Source: Branchiostoma floridae (lineage: Eukaryota; Chordata; Leptocardii; Amphioxiformes; Branchiostomatidae). Taken from it: DNA of 64,000 bases. Below are positions 60,401 through 64,000 of this stretch, piece by piece. The translations under genes were made by a program, and so were the position numbers. Below the pieces are notes generated by a model. It saw only the letters and a list, made by a program, of their open reading frames with translations. It was not told the origin of the DNA and searched no databases. Numbering within the stretch: position 1 is the first letter of the stretch; every line of letters begins with the position of its first letter. The stretch covers positions 31,010,309 through 31,074,308 of the forward strand of contig NC_049981.1 of NCBI RefSeq assembly GCF_000003815.2, in the 5' to 3' direction.

Positions 60401-60529
60401 AGTTTAACATGTTAACAAAAGGTAACTAATGTATTAAGTAAGGAGGGGTCACAAGAATACTCTATCTTAAAAGTCACATGACTTACTTGAAAAGTTGCGA
60501 GTGGCCAGCATGGTGGTCAGAATGGCTCC
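45361..60529 (-). CDS. CAMK2: Calcium/calmodulin-dependent protein kinase II, 3' half (association domain)
   Basis: This is the C-terminal part of CaMKII, the Ca2+/calmodulin-activated Ser/Thr kinase that assembles into dodecamers through its association domain. Core exons in order are 60529-60487, 53055-53021, 49003-48961, 47332-47257, 46749-46655, 46130-46016 and 45478-45361. They total 525 nt, 174 codons plus stop, in frame throughout. Recognised blocks are [14 protein letters not shown] (calmodulin-binding and TT autophosphorylation site), KSLLSKK (linker), [37 protein letters not shown] and [16 protein letters not shown]. Candidate cassette exons in the linker are listed separately. The kinase-domain exons were not seen up to base 64,000 and must lie beyond. 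Several core residues differ from the usual animal sequence. Confidence 0.9.
45573..45740. mobile_element. MITE in last CaMKII intron
   Basis: Ends CATCAAGCAGCGACCACTTT and the inverse of AAAGTAGTCACTGCTTGATG give 28-29-base terminal inverted repeats around a 110-bp core. It lies about 95 bases 5' of the last CaMKII exon acceptor. Confidence 0.65.
45820..46068. repeat. Degenerate minisatellite overlapping the CaMKII exon 46016-46130
   Basis: A unit of about 45-60 bases containing CATCTTACCTG, a TTAGxCTTATA segment and ATAGGCTATGT recurs four to five times. One copy is the 3' end of the coding exon with its donor. Others start near 45828, 45852, 45904 and 45950. On the minus strand, the copies at about 45857 and 45913 keep a GTAAGA donor, while the one near 45954 has GGAAGA. 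Confidence 0.65.
46016..46130 (-). CDS. CAMK2: CaMKII association-domain exon 3, with atypical residues
   Basis: Encodes [37 protein letters not shown]. Relatives read SKPVHTTILNPH and [14 protein letters not shown], so Cys and Tyr appear exchanged and PVH is replaced by ATN. Acceptor TTTTCCACACATCTAG, phase 1; donor GTAAGA, phase 2. The last 60 or so bases, including the donor, recur as decayed tandem copies in the following intron (45820-46007). Confidence 0.88.
46655..46749 (-). CDS. CAMK2: CaMKII association-domain exon 2
   Basis: A 95-nt exon encodes [20 protein letters not shown], then [11 protein letters not shown]. This is the conserved hub segment; Tyr replaces the usual Glu in NLVEGMDF. 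Acceptor GTTTGTTGCAG, phase 2; donor GTAAAG, phase 1. Confidence 0.92.
47257..47332 (-). CDS. CAMK2: CaMKII association-domain exon 1
   Basis: Encodes [20 protein letters not shown] followed by YEAY, the first helix of the association (hub) domain, conserved as [20 protein letters not shown] in relatives. Acceptor TTTCTCTTGCAG, phase 1; donor GTAAGT, phase 2. Confidence 0.9.
48296..48385 (+). repeat. Dispersed repeat V copy 3 (CaMKII intron)
   Basis: GGTACCATCCGGATAGTAGT, then GCTCCGACGTTTATTGTACA. It is in the intron between CaMKII exons 47332 and 48961. Confidence 0.58.
48651..48845. mobile_element. Dispersed repeat with GTTCGCGG motif
   Basis: TACTGTAAACGAATTCAAGT at the left and the inverse TGCTGTAAATGCAGAAATGT at the right, with internal GTTCGCGGT blocks. 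A left-end fragment (TACTGTAAATGCATTGAAGT) sits at 30363-30425. Confidence 0.55.
48961..49003 (-). CDS. CAMK2: CaMKII acidic linker exon
   Basis: Encodes [14 protein letters not shown] plus one base. It aligns with the Ser-rich then acidic segment (ending EDEDVK in vertebrates) that precedes the association domain. Acceptor TGGGCTTTCAG, phase 0; donor GTAAAC, phase 1. Confidence 0.85.
49004..53020 (-). other. CaMKII intron (acidic linker to KSLLSKK exon)
   Basis: 4 kb, mostly AT-rich. It has (GA)n near 51800 and (AAT)n near 52332. A 21-nt candidate with weak splice sites at 51871-51891 was judged unconvincing. Confidence 0.5.
53021..53055 (-). CDS. CAMK2: CaMKII linker exon KSLLSKK
   Basis: A 35-nt exon encodes [11 protein letters not shown] after a shared codon. 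It matches the conserved KSLL-KK segment just after the calmodulin-binding helix in animal CaMKII. Acceptor TTGTCCTGTAG, phase 1; donor GTTTGT, phase 0, leading directly to the GSAEGS exon at 49003. It can join either the calmodulin-binding exon or any 1-1 cassette upstream. Confidence 0.78.
55632..55658 (-). CDS. CAMK2: Candidate 27-nt CaMKII linker exon
   Basis: Acceptor ACTCGGCAG and donor GTACGT enclose 27 nt, phase 1-1, reading GQAGTMADA. Small symmetric linker exons are typical of CaMKII genes. The pyrimidine tract is poor and the peptide is not one I recognise. Confidence 0.28.
56541..56852 (-). CDS. CAMK2: Candidate CaMKII cassette exon: poly-Gln and low-complexity linker
   Basis: A 312-nt (104-codon) open segment bounded by acceptor TGTTCTACCCTAG and donor GTGTGT, phase 1 at both ends, exactly as needed between the calmodulin-binding exon and the KSLLSKK exon. 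It encodes VPPGKK, 16 Gln (mixed CAA and CAG codons at 56788-56835), then a Lys/Pro/Ser/Ala-rich stretch including [31 protein letters not shown] and [17 protein letters not shown]. CaMKII linkers vary in length by alternative splicing, and linker length tunes activation. This would be unusually long. The donor is not optimal. It could also be a non-exonic open stretch. Confidence 0.5.
57011..57028 (-). CDS. CAMK2: Candidate 18-nt CaMKII linker microexon
   Basis: A strong acceptor (TTAATTTTTCTTGACAG) and a GTTTGT donor enclose 18 nt, phase 1-1, encoding PARHK plus shared codons. Length and phase allow clean inclusion. The donor matches that of the 53021-53055 exon. Nothing but splice context supports it, and the basic segment resembles no motif I can name with certainty. 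Confidence 0.25.
57029..60486 (-). other. CaMKII intron 3' of the calmodulin-binding exon
   Basis: 3.4 kb with the short retroelement insertion at 57902 and a CAATAAAG tail phrase near 59797. No further linker exon with good sites and phase 1-1 was recognised, though tiny cassettes could be missed. Confidence 0.45.
57902..58025. mobile_element. Short retroelement tail with 13-bp target duplication
   Basis: AACACCTGAACTG occurs at 57902-57914 and again at 58013-58025, enclosing 98 bases. The insert holds CTGAAGAAGGTCGACGGAAG and CGACTGAAAATTCGAGG, a CTGANGA...GAAA layout with a GTCG/CGAC stem, as in Penelope-like element tails. Family assignment is inferred. Confidence 0.5.
60487..60529 (-). 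CDS. CAMK2: CaMKII calmodulin-binding exon
   Basis: The 43-nt exon encodes [14 protein letters not shown] plus one base (A). This is the C-terminal part of the autoinhibitory and calmodulin-binding helix, including the adjacent Thr pair (305/306 in the mammalian alpha isoform) whose phosphorylation blocks calmodulin rebinding. Acceptor TCCTTGTACAG, phase 0; donor GTAAGT, phase 1. It is the most 5' CaMKII exon in the window. Confidence 0.88.
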
Positions 60530-63500
60530 CTGTACAAGGATATAGAACACTCAAGGTCAACTACATGGTCACAGCAAATCAAGAAATGCTCATGATATCT
60601 TCATCCTTGAAGGACAAGTTGGTAATCACATATTTTTATATAAAACCTAAATCATAAGAGTAACAACCTGCTCTTCTTAGAAGTGAATTTGACGAGGTGT
60701 TGAAAAAGAAAGCCTTAACTGCAGAATGGTAACGTTATATCTCAAGCACCATATTGAGGACATTGAACTTTGAACTCTGCACTTTGATCACTTAGTACAA
60801 CAATTTAAGCTTTGATAATGGTGGCACTGCTGTCATCATGTACATATACAATTTGTAACTAGTTTGCGTCAAAATGATCTCAAATCATTTACTGTCAGTC
60901 TTCTACAGACTAGGACACTAGGCACAAAAATAAAACAATGACAACTGTTCAATGACAATATTCATAATATTTGTCCTGTCAAAATGTAACTGAGTCTGCC
61001 ACATTCTTTCATATTTTTCTTATTAACTTCAGCTGTACAAATTAAACTTTGTAAATGAGACCGGACTTTAATGATAACTAGTTTCCATGCTGTACAATGT
61101 ACATAATATAGATAGCAAACTTGCACCAAGGACTTGGAGCAATAGCAGAAGGGTTGTACATGTGGATCATATGTCACCAGCAATTGGTCTGGGTGCCTCT
61201 GAACATGTTCTACAGCGGGCCAGCTCAACCCAACATGGACAAATACGGCAGGAGCAAAAATCCCTGACAAATAACACACTTAAGACTTTCCATTCCTTAG
61301 CATCCTGTCTAGAGTAACAGTTAATGTGTTGCAGATGTCCACAGTTTCTTTGAGTCTTTAATTTATAGAATGGTTATTATAGAATGGTTTTGCAAACTTA
61401 AGAGTGATTGGATTTGGAGAAAGAAATGAAGACATACGCACACTGTCAAAACATACCAGAGTGTCAAAAATGCTTAACTACTATGAGACAAGTTTCTCCA
61501 GTGTATTAAGACGAAGGATGAATTTCAAAGTTTAAAATACAAATAACTTGCAGTTACAGCATAATGTGTGACCCCCCAGCACCCCCCCCCCCCCAAGAAA
61601 ATCTCTTAATGTACCCCCTCCCTTAACTGGAATGGCCCCAATACAACCCAGTGACATACCGGTACGATGCCAGTTCCCTGTTGAGTGAGAGTTATTTCAT
61701 ACCCACATGCCCTTGACCTCATGCATCCACTAAAGTTCTCCCTGCTCAAGTTACAACATCAAGGTCAACCGAAAATTTGACAAAAATCCCTTCTTTACAG
61801 AGATCACACTCACCCCAGCTGGACATTGGAAAGCAATATTATCGAATCACACAACAGATGATGTAACGCTATACATGTAGGCGGTGTCAAACCATGCAAC
61901 AAGTCAAAGCACAACACACACTTGTACAACCTTCCCTACAAAACTACTGCTTATGTTAAGTTAAGAAAAGGTTTTTCTCTATGCATGATGATGACCGAAA
62001 GTGAAGTGATGATAACTATGTTACCAGAATAACTGCACAAGTCCACAGAGCGACTAGCAGTACCCAGGCCATGCCTGAGTGCCCTCCCTCTCAGTAATGA
62101 CCTTGTCGTTCATCGTGGATGCCACTTCCAACCCCAGACCAATTCTGAGGCTGTCACGCTGATTGAGGGCGCCTATATTTAGCGGGGTGTCGGATGCCTG
62201 TTTTGATCCCTGCTCCTGCCTTTCCGTTCTACGGTTGCCATGGTTACAATTACATCATTACTGGACATAAATCTGTCTACAGGTTCTCGTATGTTAAGTC
62301 ATTAAACTTAGGGCAGCATCAATTCAGTCCCCTGGTTGTCCTAGTCTCTACCACACTGACTACAATTCCTATTGTATGGGAGTTTTACTAATAGACTGGG
62401 TTTGGCCTTAGGGGGAATGCTACCTTAGCGTGGACTGACTCCCCTGGACAATTTTGCAGAATTCTACAATCCCTACACCCCTGTAGGAAGGCCTGGTGGA
62501 GGCTATAGGTTCTCTGATGACTCAAATCAAAATTAAGGAAGGAGAATAAGACAAAAATTAGATACAAGACAAAAGCTGTTGAAGTTTACTCCTGGAAATT
62601 TTGCATACCAGGATGTTAACTCTACAGTAATGCTCTTCTTCCAAGTTAGCGTTTTTTCTCTGAATGAAAGATCAATATTCTTCTTTGAATTAAGAAAATA
62701 AAATTTCCGTACAATTCAAAGGCAAATTGATAATGAAACTGTATTGGTTTAGAGCACCATATCTCACATATTTGCATGCTAGTGCAGACCTGTCTAGTTG
62801 GTCATTTTAACATGCTTTGAGAGATGATGAATGATTTCTAGTAGGTAAAACAATTCCAGGGACCTATAAATACAGGAGGTAGCCTGAACTCAGTACTTCT
62901 GGCTCATAGCATGCAATACCTCGTTAATCAATGCCTGCATTGGAATTTCATGAAAGGGAATCAATGTTCAATTTAGCAAATGGCATTCTTGTCTACTACA
63001 CTGGGTGGACTGGGCAATTATAGGGGTGAAATGTACCAAACGAAATTTAAAGTGTCATGACTCTTTGCTATCATGTTAGGCTCAAAAAGGCTGGCTTACA
63101 TGTAGAATACTTACAAGATATTGTACAAGATTGTAACAGTGGGTGCGTATGTATGTCTTGAACTCTATCCAAATCTGGACGAATGAATTATTCTGTATTG
63201 TAATATGTCCTGGCATGTTGTTTATACTTTAGCTAGGTTCAAAAGGCCATTCTATTTTGTAGTATACAAAGGGCAAAGGGTATTGTTTTTTTTTGTTAAC
63301 ACCACCTTTAATCTCTCTAACCAATAATGTTATGTCAATTTTCAAATGCCTGGTTAGAGGTTTAAAATTTATCCAGATCTAGAAGAATGAATTGCATAGT
63401 ATCTGCTACTGATACATTACGAAGGCTGAATCATACAGAGTGAAGGGCTAGACTAAAATCGACAGGTCTAGAATGCTAAGAGGACACTTGTTGAACTCCA

Positions 63501-63556
63501 GCCAAGCCTGGATGAATGAATTATTGGAGCAATAAAGAGCACGTCTACATAACAAC
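60530..63556 (-). other. CaMKII intron 5' of the calmodulin-binding exon
   Basis: No exon encoding the expected preceding segment (ending RRKLK in relatives) was seen on the minus strand, so the kinase part probably starts beyond base 64,000. A poly(C) run lies near 61584. Confidence 0.45.
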
Positions 63557-63900
63557 ATGTACGTGTATGTACTGAAGGCAACATGTGCTCACTATTATGT
63601 TTTAGATACAGAGTTGTTCACATTATTTTCCGCTTGCTCTAAAGAATTTGACACTATCTGTTCGATAGATAAATTCAACTACGTTCGGGGAGGTGATAAC
63701 CCTCACTGTGTAAAAGTAGGCAAATATATCCACGAATGCTTATATCTTAGAGCCAATAGTGTAAATGACATACTAGACCCAATATGTTGACTTATTCATA
63801 CCTGTAGATATCCATATGTCTGTTTAGTTGTACTGTAAGTAGTTGTTATACATGTAGACCTTACGAAAGTCGCTGCACTTTTGTCGTGTCAATAAAGATG
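63557..63900 (+). mobile_element. 3' end of a non-LTR retrotransposon ORF2 and its tail
   Basis: The open frame 63557-63790 ends KVGKYIHECLYLRANSVNDI, LDPIC. It has the layout of LINE ORF2 C-terminal tails (a short Cys/Asp-rich stretch, then a K-I-ECL-R helix). A 3' region with GTCAATAAAGATGTC follows. It is truncated 5' with no reverse transcriptase visible. It lies within the presumed CaMKII intron. Confidence 0.4.
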
Positions 63901-64000
63901 TCATACGTAAGGCAGGTAAAGGTAGTCCCATAGGCTATAGGGGTAGTGGGTTGTAATTGACTGGGTCTAAATGTAGGTCATGGTATATGGAAGGCAGGGC

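Overview
This window reads as animal (metazoan) genomic DNA, most likely from a cephalochordate such as Branchiostoma. The basis is spliced genes with GT-AG introns, secreted proteases built from chitin-binding and sushi modules, an animal CaMKII gene, and a dense load of small palindromic DNA transposons and decayed retroelement tails. The lineage call is inference; no search was possible. Exons were found by reading domain motifs, splice sites and codon phase by hand. Every exon chain reported keeps one open frame across all its joints.

Layout. (1) About 2,990-11,877, minus strand: a secreted trypsin-like serine protease with two candidate first exons. One leads through a chitin-binding (CBM14) exon, the other is a TATA-driven signal-peptide exon. 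Both can splice in phase into a sushi (CCP) exon and four protease exons. (2) About 11,900-20,800: an intergenic stretch full of MITEs, a tRNA-derived SINE-like piece, a minisatellite and LINE tails. (3) About 20,830-31,696, plus strand: a divergently oriented paralogue. It has a signal peptide, a 54-residue linker with 13-residue repeats, CBM14 and a trypsin-like protease in nine exons, with a 100-N assembly gap in one intron. (4) About 33,250-44,988: a recent tandem array of three units of about 4 kb. The two internal joints carry a broken copy of the last protease exon, itself split by a 313-bp insertion. (5) About 45,050-60,530, minus strand: the 3' half of a CaMKII gene. It covers the calmodulin-binding exon, a variable linker with candidate cassette exons (one with a 16-Gln tract), and the complete association domain. 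The kinase domain must lie beyond base 64,000. (6) The right edge holds the 3' end of a non-LTR retrotransposon.

The two proteases are likely secreted trypsin-specificity enzymes. Both have Asp at the S1 position, and their CBM14 modules could anchor them to chitin-containing surfaces. They share the sequence CGVPAVRS before the activation site, and all their N-terminal modules sit on phase 1-1 exons, the classic arrangement for exon shuffling. CaMKII is an unrelated neighbour whose 3' UTR abuts the tandem array.

Most surprising observations: the CaMKII poly-Gln cassette; a CaMKII association-domain exon whose 3' end belongs to a minisatellite carrying extra splice donors; the protease-exon-tagged tandem array; and two introns present in one protease paralogue and absent in the other.
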